Of a DNA stretch of 64,000 nt, positions 51,384 to 61,186 are shown piece after piece. The first letter of the stretch is position 1; the number at the start of each line of letters is the position of its first letter. This stretch comes from Phytophthora quininea (taxonomy: Eukaryota > Oomycota > Peronosporomycetes > Peronosporales > Peronosporaceae), in assembly GCA_011947345.1 (NCBI GenBank), contig JAAVTG010000672.1, positions 248,001 through 312,000 of the forward strand, in the 5' to 3' direction. Under the pieces are notes generated by a model, which saw nothing but the letters and a program-made list of their open reading frames with translations, was not told the origin of the DNA and ran no database searches. The position numbers and the translations under genes are program-made.

Positions 51384-53469
51384 GAAGAGCGCCACCTCGA
51401 AATTCATCGCCAGAAGAGCTCTCCCCATGGCGGAAATGATACGGACCTCGTTGCTATCTCTAGAGAGCAACCACTGAAGCATTCTCAAATGGTTGTGCTG
51501 CGAAGACGCCAAGCCGGCGGCAGCCTCCACTGCTGTCGCCACGCAACCTTCCGAGAGATTCGCATGTAACCACTGCACCACTTCCAAATGGCCGTTGGCT
51601 GCAGCGCTGTTCATGGCGTGTGCCGTGCAGATATTTCACCAGGTCCAGCAATCTTAGACCCGCAGTGTCGTCCATAGCCTTTGTTGTGCAAGTCGCAGTC
51701 GTATTCTCGTGCAGCCACCGCACAACGTTGAGGTTGCCAAGAGCGACAGCACCCTCCATGGCAGCCATTGTGCAACCTTCCGATCGATTGACGCGGAGGT
51801 GCTCGAGAACCGCGAGTTGGTTCTCAGAGAACGAGTCCGGTTCCTTGCCAGCACAGCACGACGGCGTGATAATGTGGAAAGACGTATCGGAAATTGCATG
51901 AACGCAGCGCAGTCCATCGCCGAAGTTGTGCAGCCTTCCGAGCGGTTCTCGTGAAGCCACTTGACCACTTCCAGATGACCCTGTGCCGCAGCTCGATCCA
52001 TCGCTTTTGTGGTGCAGCCTTCGGGACGATTCTCGTGCAGCCACTTGACAACATCGAGGTGACCAGCTTCAGCAGCGGCATCCATGGCCATTGTCGTGCA
52101 GTGCAGACCTTCACGTACTTCTCCACCTCGATCCTTGCGCTTTCTGCGCATCAAGCGATCAATGTGACCCAGGAATTGAAGCACGTCGAGGTGACCATTC
52201 TTGGCTGCAGCGTCGAGGACCGTGTAAGGGAAGAAATCCACGCTGTTATCGGGATCATCCGGTTGATCTCGGAAAGGTCTTCCGTTGCATCCTCCGAGTA
52301 TTGCTCGTATAGCCACTCCACCACACCGAGACTTCCTCCTTCCGCTGCAGCAAACATAGCGTTACACGGACCTTTAGCCAAGCCAATCCTCGCCATTCGA
52401 CCAAGCAGCCACCGCACCACCTGCAGATGTCCATGCTTGGCCGCAGACTTCAAGATACACTCGTAAGTATATTCCTTTTCGAATCTGTCCATCGGCACCA
52501 CGTGGTTCAGCAGCAACCATTGCACAAGCTCCATGTCGCCATGCTTTGCCGCGTCGTCCAACATAATCGTCGCAGTCCTTTCGGTTGTGTCGTGACACCC
52601 TTCGATCAGAAAGCGTACGATCTCGGACCGAACTCGCCACTCTTCATCGCTTCATGGATCGAACCCCAAGTTTTGCACTCTGTAGCCCCTCTGGAGCAGC
52701 CATTTGAGCTGCTCAAAGTTGTGTTGCTCAAAGGCATGATTTACAAGATCTCTGTCTGTTCGTCTTGATTCACGAGTACTCACTCGTGCGTCCAGCCACC
52801 GAACTAAACCCCAGTGCTTCTTGTCGGCTGCCCCCGCCAGTATTTGGTTGCGTGCATCTCGTCTTTCTTCTTCTTGTTCATCTTGCCTTGTGACTCGCAC
52901 GTTCCATAACGCGTAGCGATCTCCTGGGCTGTTGACTCGAGGGACACTCGGTCCACGGGGCTTGGTCCTGAACACGTAATTATCTTCTCTCATGAGCGCC
53001 TCCCTATCAAACAGTGGAGACCGATGCGGTTCCTTGGGACCGAGGTCTGCTTCGAGACCGTCGTCGTTATCCTCGTCGTCGAAGCCCAGAGCCCTAAGAG
53101 CATGCACGTCGACAACTCTTGGCCTTGTTGGTGTCTGAAACTCCAACTCCCCGGTCCAGTCGACAGCTCCACGAGCTGTATCTTGCTCTAGTAGCTCAAA
53201 GAAAATTTGAAGCCCCTTCTTGGCAGCCTCTAGCAGCACTTCCTGTGTTACTGGCAGCGTGGGGAAGTGACACAGCACCCACTGGATGAGCACCGGGTCG
53301 GAGCGACGCACAGCCGCCAGCAGAGCGCGAGAGAACTCCCATCGGTTGTAGTGGAGCTCGCTCTGTAGCAGCTGAGCCACCGACCAGCGGCCGCTTTGAG
53401 CATCGCGATGGCTGCGCTGCCAGACAAGCTCCAGCAGGTCCTCGCAGCCCACGTGACTGAGCTCCACGG
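51384..53469 (-). pseudogene. Degraded inverted copy of the ankyrin gene
   Basis: Starts inside the coding region at MELSHVGCEDLLELVWQR (first residues of the parent missing) and ends after LLAMNFEVALF, where the parent continues for about 50 residues. Against the parent it has a 23-bp deletion near 51,625 (within KYLHENRAEGCTAH), a one-base loss at QFHDTS (near 51,894), a T-run shortening near 52,276, and several substitutions (for example VIEGG to LIEGC). The shared TGA is at 52,652-52,654. Truncation at both ends and the 23-bp frameshift make it a pseudogene even if the one-base gaps are errors. Confidence 0.9.
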
Positions 53470-53801
53470 TGCGGTGATTCCAGCCAAATTGTAGTACTTT
53501 GTAGAATACGGAGATTCACTCACTCAACTTGGCGATAATTTACTTGTTATTGTGCGTCTCGTGACGGCTCTCTTCCTCATCGTGACAGCGAAGTCGCTTG
53601 TTTTGAGTTGTTGTTGTCACCACGGTGGCAGATCTGGCGTGAGCGTGGTGAACACTCCAAGCCTGTGTCGATTCCTCGGACTCCATGCCGTCGTTTTTCA
53701 ATGCTTTCCTATTGTTGTTTTTCCCACCATATCATTGGTCGATATAAACTTTCTGATTTAAAAGATACTTTTGATGCTTCAGCACATTTCCTGAATTTAC
53801 T
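53470..53801. other. Intergenic, nothing recognised
   Basis: Spacer between the end of the inverted duplication and the first LRR-like paralogue. T-rich with no notable frame. Confidence 0.45.
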
Positions 53802-56028
53802 ATGGACGAGTGGAGTGTGCTGTTCCCGTGGTGCAAGTACCTGCGTGGGCGTCTGCAGTTGGAGGCTGTCGACCCGAAAGACGCGTCCAGAGTCCGACGT
53901 CTTTTGCTGCTGCTGCCCAAATATCAGCGCAGCGTCAGCTCTGAACTGATCCCGAAACTGCGCGAGGCGCTGACATTGTTGTCGTACGTGGCCAAGGCGA
54001 GTCCCGTCATATTAGGCGAGTTGTTGTGTAACAAATGCGGCGTGGACTGCAACGCTGCGGACTTAAGCGAAGTGCGTATCATTTTTGTGCTGGACGACCA
54101 CATCAGTCGCTCATTGTTGTGGCCCGAGACGCTGTGCAAAACGCTGTTGGCTCTGGACGGTGCGGCTGTAAGCGAAGAGTTTACACTAGCAAAAGTTGCA
54201 GTGGAGAAAATTGTGAAGACAAAATTGGGTACGATACCGGACGTGGAGATCCCATTTTGCATCCACTTCGCCCCACGAGATGTGAATTTAGTGGGGCTGC
54301 AGCAACACCTGCAAAGCGTCGAGAGAGTGACGGAACAAGTGCTGCAGCTTTATGGAGCTGAAAGCCAACAAAGTCAAGTGGAAAAAACCTCCAACCAAGA
54401 CGACGATGAAGTGTCGAAAGTGTGGCCATTTGTTTTCGAAGCGATCCAATTAAATTTACGGGAATTCGAGCTGACGGAACCAGTAGCAAGAACGCTTCAA
54501 GAAATCGTATTGCTAGGTGGGAAAGTTTCGTGTTTGCAGTTGCCTCTCAAAGCGACGGATTTTCTTTCGCATAGTGAATGCCCACGACAGCCGCTAGCCG
54601 ATTGTTTAATCGCAGTATGTGGAGGTGGATCGGCCTTAAAGTTGTTTACCTCGACATCGGAGTTGGAACTGGATCAAGTGGATAGTTTGGCACCTCAAAG
54701 TAATGTGGAGACTGTTGTAATCAACGATGTGGATATCGACGACCGTCGGTTTGTGGCTCTGTGCTCGGCGTTACGAGGAGCTACGGGAGTGAAAGAATTA
54801 ATATTGGAGTCCGTCTTCGTGCAAGATGCTCGCTATGCTCGTGAACTCAAGTGGAAGTGGCTAGCCTACGCTTTATTTACTCCTAACGGCGGGCATTCAT
54901 CTGTGAAAAACTAATAATTAACGAGCCGCAATTAATCGCTGACGATGTGGCAGCAATTGCTTCCGTCGTAAATGCAAGAAAACCTGCGCGTGAACTACTG
55001 GACCCACTATGGGCTGAACATGAGGCCCATCAGCGGCAATCACAAACTGTAAGTAACAAAGTAGAGAACCAAACTGAGTGGAGTGAAGGGGACGACATGG
55101 TTCGGCTGAAGCAAAACACGGTTGTGTACTTAGAACCGTTGTGCACTGAAGACGAGTGGCTACAGAACTCGATAGTGCTGGAACAAGACGCGTCGTTTGC
55201 CGTGATGAACAGTGACAAGGACGACCCGGAATGGGTCGAAATTCTCGTACCGGGGTACGGCAAGTGCTGGGTGCATCCTGAAGTTGCTCAAGACCGATAC
55301 GTAGACGACTTTGTCCCAGAGGAGTGGCAAGGACTTTCCGATTTGGCTATAGTGACGCAGGTGACAAAAGTTCTAGCGACAAGATGCTGACTCAACTGTT
55401 CCAGCTCGTAGGTTGCGATCTGGTGTCTCTGGTGCTGCATACGAATTGGCTGCGCGAGCACTGTCTCGGATCTATCCTACGTTCGTGTCCTAATCTACTC
55501 CAATTGCAGTTGGTTGGTGCCCAAGTGGACGACATGTTTGCCTTCACTCATGGCTACGACGTGGGCTACTGCCAACTCGAGTCTTTGTCACTAGAGCACT
55601 TCCATGTCAGTGCAGCAAGTCTTTGCGATTTCGCAAAGGTACTCGCCGATCCGGAGCGAGAAGCTGCACGACATTTACGTGAATTATCTATCGGTAGGCT
55701 CCGCAGTCAAGACATTGACGACGCCCCCACCGATTACGAGGAAATGATTGAAGCCTTCCTTCACATGTTGGCTTCCAATACCAAACTCGAGTATTTGAAA
55801 CTCAATATTGAAGGAGATTTCTACAGTCGGTTTGAAAGGAAGTTTTCGCGCCATGATGGTGAATTGCTATCACCGATTGGCATGGGAACAGTGTCCAAAC
55901 TCGCCTTCCTTAGCGTATTTGCTTCCAAGAAGCAGGCAAGTCGTCGCATTGGAGACCAAGTTGCACAGCAGGTCTTCAATTACGCAGCCACAGGCGTAGC
56001 ACGTAAGGTTTGCTTTGTTGAACACTAA
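53802..56028 (+). CDS. LRR-like family protein, paralogue A
   Basis: About 740 residues when two A-run gaps (54,906 and 55,365) are each given one more A. The start is DEWSVLFPWCKYLRGRLQLE. The middle has a conserved block VKELILESVFVQDARYAREL, then KWKWLAYALFTPN. Next is a segment like a small beta domain (WVEILVPGYGKCWVHPEVA). The C-terminal third has LRR-like repeats (LVSLVLHTNWLREHCLGSIL, SCPNLLQLQLVGAQVDD, LESLSLEHFHVSAASLCDFA) and ends SKLAFLSVFASK then RKVCFVEH. Paralogue B on the opposite strand at 61,090-58,775 matches this plan part by part. The family is not named in my knowledge; LRR-type binding is inferred. Confidence 0.75.
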
Positions 56029-56179
56029 GGCGTGAGACCCGGACACAGGTAATGGGAGTGATCTGTCTTGGGCGAAAGGGACTAACTGTCGTTGAGAAAG
56101 CAGCGCTGCTTAGCTGCTCACAACGGAAATTGCCGCAGACTGCACAAGACCGGCAAGAAGTCGAAGCAAGAAAAGCAAC

Positions 56180-56371
56180 ATGTCGGGAAGAGGTAACAAG
56201 GCAGCGGCCGATAACCGGGCCAACCAGATGAACCCGAACAACGCGGCATACTACTCGTCTCGCGGCGAAGGTGGTTCCAGCAGTGGAACCAGTTCGACCC
56301 AAGCGGCGGCGAACAACCGCGCCAACCAAATGAATCCCAACAACCCAACCTACTACTCGTCTCGCCGTTAA
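56180..56371 (+). CDS. Small Asn-rich protein with a duplicated motif
   Basis: 63 residues with two copies of a block: NRANQMNPNNAAYYSSRG and NRANQMNPNNPTYYSSRR, separated by a Gly/Ser linker. The N-x-x-N-Q-(M/L)-N-P-N-N motif is found in small proteins of several eukaryotes, of no agreed function. The ATG context (aacATGtc) and the clean stop support coding. No signal peptide. It is the first of four small hydrophilic proteins in the gap between the LRR-like paralogues. Confidence 0.65.
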   Translation: MSGRGNKAAADNRANQMNPNNAAYYSSRGEGGSSSGTSSTQAAANNRANQMNPNNPTYYSSRR

Positions 56372-56729
56372 GGCAACATGGAGCTCCAACTCCGACGGAC
56401 GGACGCTATCAAGTGAGAACGGTGGAGCTGGTAGACTAGTGGTGCTGTTGCTGATGCTGTTAATTCGAACGATACCATTTAGGTCAAAACGTGACCTCAG
56501 ACAAGGCTTTGAAGGAGACGCCATTTGGTTAGTAAGTTTCCTCAAGCATTGAATACTTTTTCAATCTTACCTTCCATTCCGCTGGCATGGATTTCCTCCT
56601 TTGAAAATCCGCTTAGCGCCTGCCCGTGCGCATGAGACATCAGCTCTGTATGGTCCTCACTGTTCGTGCCATTCTCTCTTTCTCGCTCTGAATCAGTCAG
56701 TCTGATCCCCACGTATAATAGCAATCACC

Positions 56730-57077
56730 ATGGACTTCCTCAACAAGGCGGTGAAGAAGTACGGCGGCGGCGACAACAACAGCAGCAGTGGCAAGAAGGA
56801 GGAGTCCATCTTCACCAAGGCCATGGACGCCGCCGAGAAGTACCACGTCAAGGACAAGGCGGTCGAGTACGCGCAGAAGCGCGTGGAGGAGCGCAAGCTG
56901 CACCCGGAGGACAAGAAGAAAGACGAGTCCGTGGTGGACAAGGCGGTGGTGGCTGCCGAGGACTTCCTGGCGAAGCAGGGCCAGCCCAAGCAGCCCGAGG
57001 CCCACAAGGACAACCAGATGGGAGACCTCTTCGGCAAGGCCAAACACGCCATGGACGGCTACTCCAAGAAACACTAG
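56730..57077 (+). CDS. Lys/Asp-rich hydrophilic protein, LEA-like
   Basis: 115 residues starting DFLNKAVKKYGGGDNNSSSG. It is dominated by Lys, Glu, Asp and Ala, with short amphipathic repeats: SIFTKAMDAAEKYHVKDKAV, SVVDKAVVAAEDFLAKQG, DLFGKAKHAMDGYSKKH. There is no hydrophobic core, Cys or Trp. This composition is that of group-3 LEA or hydrophilin proteins, which protect proteins and membranes when water is scarce. The repeat phase (x-DKAV/AKDAM) is shared with the next gene, so the two are likely tandem relatives. The very GC-rich coding sequence with C/G at third positions suggests high expression. Confidence 0.75.
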   Translation: MDFLNKAVKKYGGGDNNSSSGKKEESIFTKAMDAAEKYHVKDKAVEYAQKRVEERKLHPEDKKKDESVVDKAVVAAEDFLAKQGQPKQPEAHKDNQMGDLFGKAKHAMDGYSKKH

Positions 57078-57360
57078 ACCTAAAGAGCTTCAGCTTCTTC
57101 AGCGTCAGTATCGCTCACCAAAATACGACACCAAATATTGCCCATCCAAACAGAAGTTTGCCGTCGGTATAGCTTGTAGCAACTCCATCGGGTGGCAAAG
57201 CAGTTGAAAATCCAGACGCTTTGGCACGTGGCTGATTTTTGATTTTTCCGTAGCCACCTCAAGACGAGCGTCCTCGACGACGGTTGCCATCGGCGGACTC
57301 GAGTGAAAGATCACTTTCGTTTCTTCCGGATCGTCACCACTGGCCGCGACAACTTCTACG

Positions 57361-57819
57361 ATGGATTCGCTCATGCACAAGGCCGAGAAATCCTACGCCA
57401 AGCACCAGATGGAGGACTTTGCTGAAAAGCACGGCTATCACAAGAAGCACGACGACGACTCGCTGCTGGACAAGGCCAAGGATGCTATGGGAATGGGCGA
57501 CTCGCACAAACACAAGAAGGAAGACGATTCGTTCTTGGACAAGGCCAAGGACGCAGTGGAGAAGTACACTGGACATGGAGACTCCAAGCACAAGAAGCAC
57601 GACAATCAAGACGAGCCGCTGCTGGACAAGGCCAAGGATGCTATGGGAATGGGCGACTCCCACAAGCACAAGAAGGAAGACGATTCGTTCATGGACAAGG
57701 CCAAAGACGCCATGGGCAAGTACACTGGCCACGGAGACTCGAGCCACCACAAGAAGCACGACAACCAGGACGAGACTTTCCTGGACAAGGCCAAGGAGAA
57801 AGTGAAGAAGTTCACCTAA
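57361..57819 (+). CDS. His/Lys/Asp-rich repeat protein, LEA-like
   Basis: 152 residues, nearly all from repeats: DSLLDKAKDAMGMGDSHKHK, DSFLDKAKDAVEKYTGHGDS, LLDKAKDAMGMGDSHKHK, then DSFMDKAKDAMGKYTGHGDS and TFLDKAKEKVKKFT. The units alternate between a 'GMGDSHKHKKED' form and a 'KYTGHGDSKHKKHDNQDE' form, so the gene arose by duplication of a pair. The sequence is very hydrophilic with many His, possibly metal-binding. It starts MDSLMHKAEKSYAKHQMEDF. It lies 280 bp downstream of the related hydrophilin on the same strand. A TCACTTTCG sequence at about 57,310 resembles the oomycete initiator. Confidence 0.78.
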   Translation: MDSLMHKAEKSYAKHQMEDFAEKHGYHKKHDDDSLLDKAKDAMGMGDSHKHKKEDDSFLDKAKDAVEKYTGHGDSKHKKHDNQDEPLLDKAKDAMGMGDSHKHKKEDDSFMDKAKDAMGKYTGHGDSSHHKKHDNQDETFLDKAKEKVKKFT

Positions 57820-58064
57820 GTCGGCTCTCTTCTTGAGCTGCAGTGTCTGTGTGTACAAACCAAAACATGTACAGCATTTAGTCTCGTTTCAACATTTCTT
57901 CTTTCGTCTTCGTTTGGCTAACGGGTTTGAATTTGTTGGGGGACTAAGTACCTTTCCCAAGTGCAGTTGAGGAAGGAAGTGATCGCACCGTTAGCTTTTC
58001 AAGCTCCGACAATCTCGCATTTCCCAAGAAGATCCACCAAAGCCAAGCAGTTCCCGAGTCCAAA

Positions 58065-58676
58065 ATGTTCAAGCACTTGCTTGGGAAAGACAAGGACGAC
58101 AAGTCCAAGAACAACGACAACGCGAACCGCGGCCGTGGCAATGCCGACTACGACGCAGAAGACATTCTGAACACGTCGCAACAACGAGGATATAGTGGCC
58201 GTCCTCAAAAGGATCAAGACCCTTCCTCGTCGATCTCGTCTCGTGGTGGTGACAGCGGCTACTCCAGCGGATACAGCAGCTCGGCTGTTGACACCGACAG
58301 AGCGAAGCCCAGCTACACGAGCACCTCGGACGACAACAATGACACCTTTGATTCATCTAGCAGCAAGCGCTACGGCAGTCGTGACGACACCCCAAGCTTC
58401 GGTTACTCCAACCAACAAGACGATAATGACACGAGCTACCCGAGCGGAGCCTACGGGTCGGGTGGCAATGACAGTGGCAACTACTCGAGCTACTCGAGCG
58501 GAACCACTGGGGGCAACTTCGGCCGCGGCAACTCCAGCGACACGAGCTACGGGTCCCGTGGAGTCCGAGGAGCTGCAGGTCAGTCGGGTCGCTCGAGCGG
58601 GATTGATCAATCCAGCGGCAGCCAAAACTACGGCAGCGGCAACCAAAGCTACGACAGCTACTCGTACGACGATTAA
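58065..58676 (+). CDS. Ser/Gly/Tyr/Asp-rich disordered protein
   Basis: 203 residues. The start FKHLLGKDKDDKSKNNDNAN is Lys/Asp-rich. The rest is Ser, Gly, Tyr, Asn and Asp with SYSS, YGS and YSS units (SSGYSSSAVDTD, YSSYSSGTTGGNFGRGNSSD) and ends SGNQSYDSYSYDD. No Cys, Trp or hydrophobic core. The low-complexity Tyr/Ser/Gly composition resembles prion-like or phase-separating domains; another reading is a hydrophilin like its neighbours. It is intact in one frame on the same strand. Confidence 0.72.
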   Translation: MFKHLLGKDKDDKSKNNDNANRGRGNADYDAEDILNTSQQRGYSGRPQKDQDPSSSISSRGGDSGYSSGYSSSAVDTDRAKPSYTSTSDDNNDTFDSSSSKRYGSRDDTPSFGYSNQQDDNDTSYPSGAYGSGGNDSGNYSSYSSGTTGGNFGRGNSSDTSYGSRGVRGAAGQSGRSSGIDQSSGSQNYGSGNQSYDSYSYDD

Positions 58677-58774
58677 GCTGGCACTGGTAGCTGGTCTGGA
58701 GGTTGCAGCGCTTTTGACTTTTAGTTTTTCATGCTTTCAAAAATCGAGTCGTCTTTAATGTCACTTGTTCCCAT

Positions 58775-61090
58775 TTAGTGATCACAACGAAGACACACCG
58801 TGCGCTTTGCGCACACCGCCGCAAATGAGAATATGGCCTTGACCAGATCGTTATGCAGCCGATGAAGCTCTCGAGCCTTGATAACACTTAAAAACGCCAA
58901 GCGACTTTGGAAAGGGAGTTTCTCCTTTTCAACTGCTAGTGGCTCCAAGTGATGTCGACGGAATGCGGCAGAATATCTGTCGAACAGCAGCGGAAGCACC
59001 AGTAAATCAAGATAGATGAGCTTGTGGTTAGTCTGGAGGGCGTCAAGGAATGCCAACACACTTTCCTCAGCCATCGGGATCTCTTCGTTGTCGGCACTAA
59101 GACACAACTCTCGCATCTCGTTCGCTACTGAACTGTGGGGTCTGCGAGCGTTTGGGCGAAGCGAACAATACTTTCAGTTGGGGCATTGGAATACGCAAGA
59201 CCGAAACATTTAATCTTCGCTTGGCCACTCTCCAACACACTCATGAACGCACTCAAGTCGATCTGCACGCTATCAAGAAATAGTTGTTCGAGGTTGGGAC
59301 ACGCATTTAAAATTGCTTGGAACTCCAGAGCTGCATTTCCGATCGATTGAATCGAGAGTCGTTTAATTGATCTCCCAACAAGGTGAAGAAGACGTGGTAG
59401 CACTGATACTCCATTCTCCACATCACTATCTATCAAGAGAGACAGCGACGTAACTCCTCTTGAAACTCGTTTGGGGAATGCCAAAGTTTGGGGAGATCTG
59501 CCAGTTGATCCCGTAAAACGAGGCCATTGCCACGACCAGGTACCAGTACGCTTACCCACTCACTAACACCGTCATCTTGAAGGACACGGAGCGCTACGTT
59601 GTCTACCGTTTCCATGGTGATGGCATCATTTGGACTAGCGATTGACGCCTTAATGCGAATGCAAGTACCCTTGGGCGCGCACGCATATTTAATGTTCCTC
59701 CCGCTATCGAAGTATGCTGTTTCAGCAGCTTCCGAGGCACCTCTAGGCTCGGGTACATTCGCTGATAAAACTTCCGCGATATTGTCGACGTCTTCAGCAC
59801 TTATACAAATACTCGTCAAGTTCACATCTTCAATGGAAGAACGCGAGGCATCACTGAAGAGCGCGTAAGATAACCACTTCCATCGCCATGCACATTGTGC
59901 TGACGTAAGATTCGAAAACGCGCCACCCAGAGTTAGCTTGCGTACACTCGACGCTTCTGCTAACGATGAGCAGAGCCCAGAGAAACTTTGGTCGTCCATA
60001 CCAAAGAACGGAATCGTCACAGCCTCGATAGTACACCGACGAACTGCCTGGGGATGATCGTTGGATCTTGCAGTAATTGATTTCCCGCAGAAGATCGTGT
60101 TGAACAGCATGCTACTCTGGTAGTGGGCAGTGAGGGCTCGAGGGTCAACTTCTCCTAAGCGGAGAATATCGTCTGGGTCCTGCTCCAGCGACAGCTGCAA
60201 TTCGGAAACGACCACGTCCGACATCCCTAGTGTCGTAAGCAGCACGTTAGGCAGGTCATATGAGATCTTGATCTCACCAAGACACAACTGAACAGAGTCC
60301 AAATCGTACACAAAATAATGTCCATCGTCAGTGCCATCATCTTCCTTGTGCGCCAAAGAGCCCTGAGTTTCATTGCCATCTTCATCAATCATCATTTTCC
60401 AACACTCAGCTTCTCCTTCTCCAGCAAGCCACTCGTTGTGCTTGCGAATCTCATCCAACGTCACCAGCATCGCTGTTAAATGTGCTTCAATCACAGGTTG
60501 CTGCAGCTCCCACAACTCTACGAACTGTAGCGCATACGGGATCTTCGTCCACCTCCTGACAGTCTCCAACTTTCCTCCACCAACACGATGGTAGAACAAA
60601 ATCGTGTTCAACGCTTCTTGGAATCCTGAGCTCGCTCTATTTCTGTTTATGTCTGCTGCATTTTGTTGCGATACAGGCCTTGGTAAGAAGAATTGTCTGC
60701 ATATTCCGGACGGTAGTAACGCACTGTAGCGCAAATGTGCAGCGTCGAACCGAAGCAAGAACCGGGCGGCAAACTCTCCGTCTAAAGTGTCGTCCTCGTC
60801 GTCCAACTTGAGGTCGCAGCGCTGCAATAGCAGAAACTTCCAACCCTCATTGTCAACAATCGCTACAAGACTCAGCAGCTCCAGCGCTTCCCTCAGTCGT
60901 CGAATGTCGTTGGAGTTCCGATTCGGAGTCGTCACAAGCGTCGTCGGGGACGAACGCAGACCCACCAGTACTCACCGAGGGCAGAGTCGTCCGAGAATCG
61001 GCCTTCCGTAGTTAGTCGGCCCCGCAGAACCGCGCACCAGGGCTCCAGGAACGCCCACTTTTCAGCGGGGGAGGGGTCAATCGCTTGCAT
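58775..61090 (-). CDS. LRR-like family protein, paralogue B
   Basis: Starts at ATG 61,090 (QAIDPSPAEKWAFLEPWCAV, then LRGRLTTE, matching the LRGRLQLE of paralogue A). Gaps at G runs 60,946, 59,473 and 59,137 (C runs on the coding strand) are each repaired by one base. Shared landmarks with A are SNDIRRLREALELLSLV, SVRKLTLGGAFSNLTSAQCA, WRWKWLSYALFSD, SEWVSVLVPGRGNGLV, ACPNLEQLFLDSVQIDLSAF and SRLAFLSVIKARELHRL. It is longer than A in the middle, with an extra acidic segment (KEDDGTDDGHYFVYDLDS). The two paralogues point at each other across the hydrophilin genes. Function unknown. Confidence 0.75.
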
Positions 61091-61186
61091 GCTTTTGGAA
61101 TTTGGTATTCTGATTTGAAATTCGGGCAATGAATTGTTAAACAAAGAAATTGTATGGACAAATTGTATCTATGTTCGCTAGGCTCC

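Larger units (their letters stand above)
43754..53469. repeat. Large inverted duplication, 2.1-kb arms
   Basis: Plus-strand 43,754-45,863 is repeated in reverse complement at 51,384-53,469. The arms are near-identical in all stretches compared; they differ by scattered substitutions, a 23-bp deletion and a few single-base gaps. The 5.5-kb centre holds the FUSC-EF-hand gene. The duplicated part starts inside the ankyrin coding region and ends inside it, so the second copy lacks both gene ends. Confidence 0.9.
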
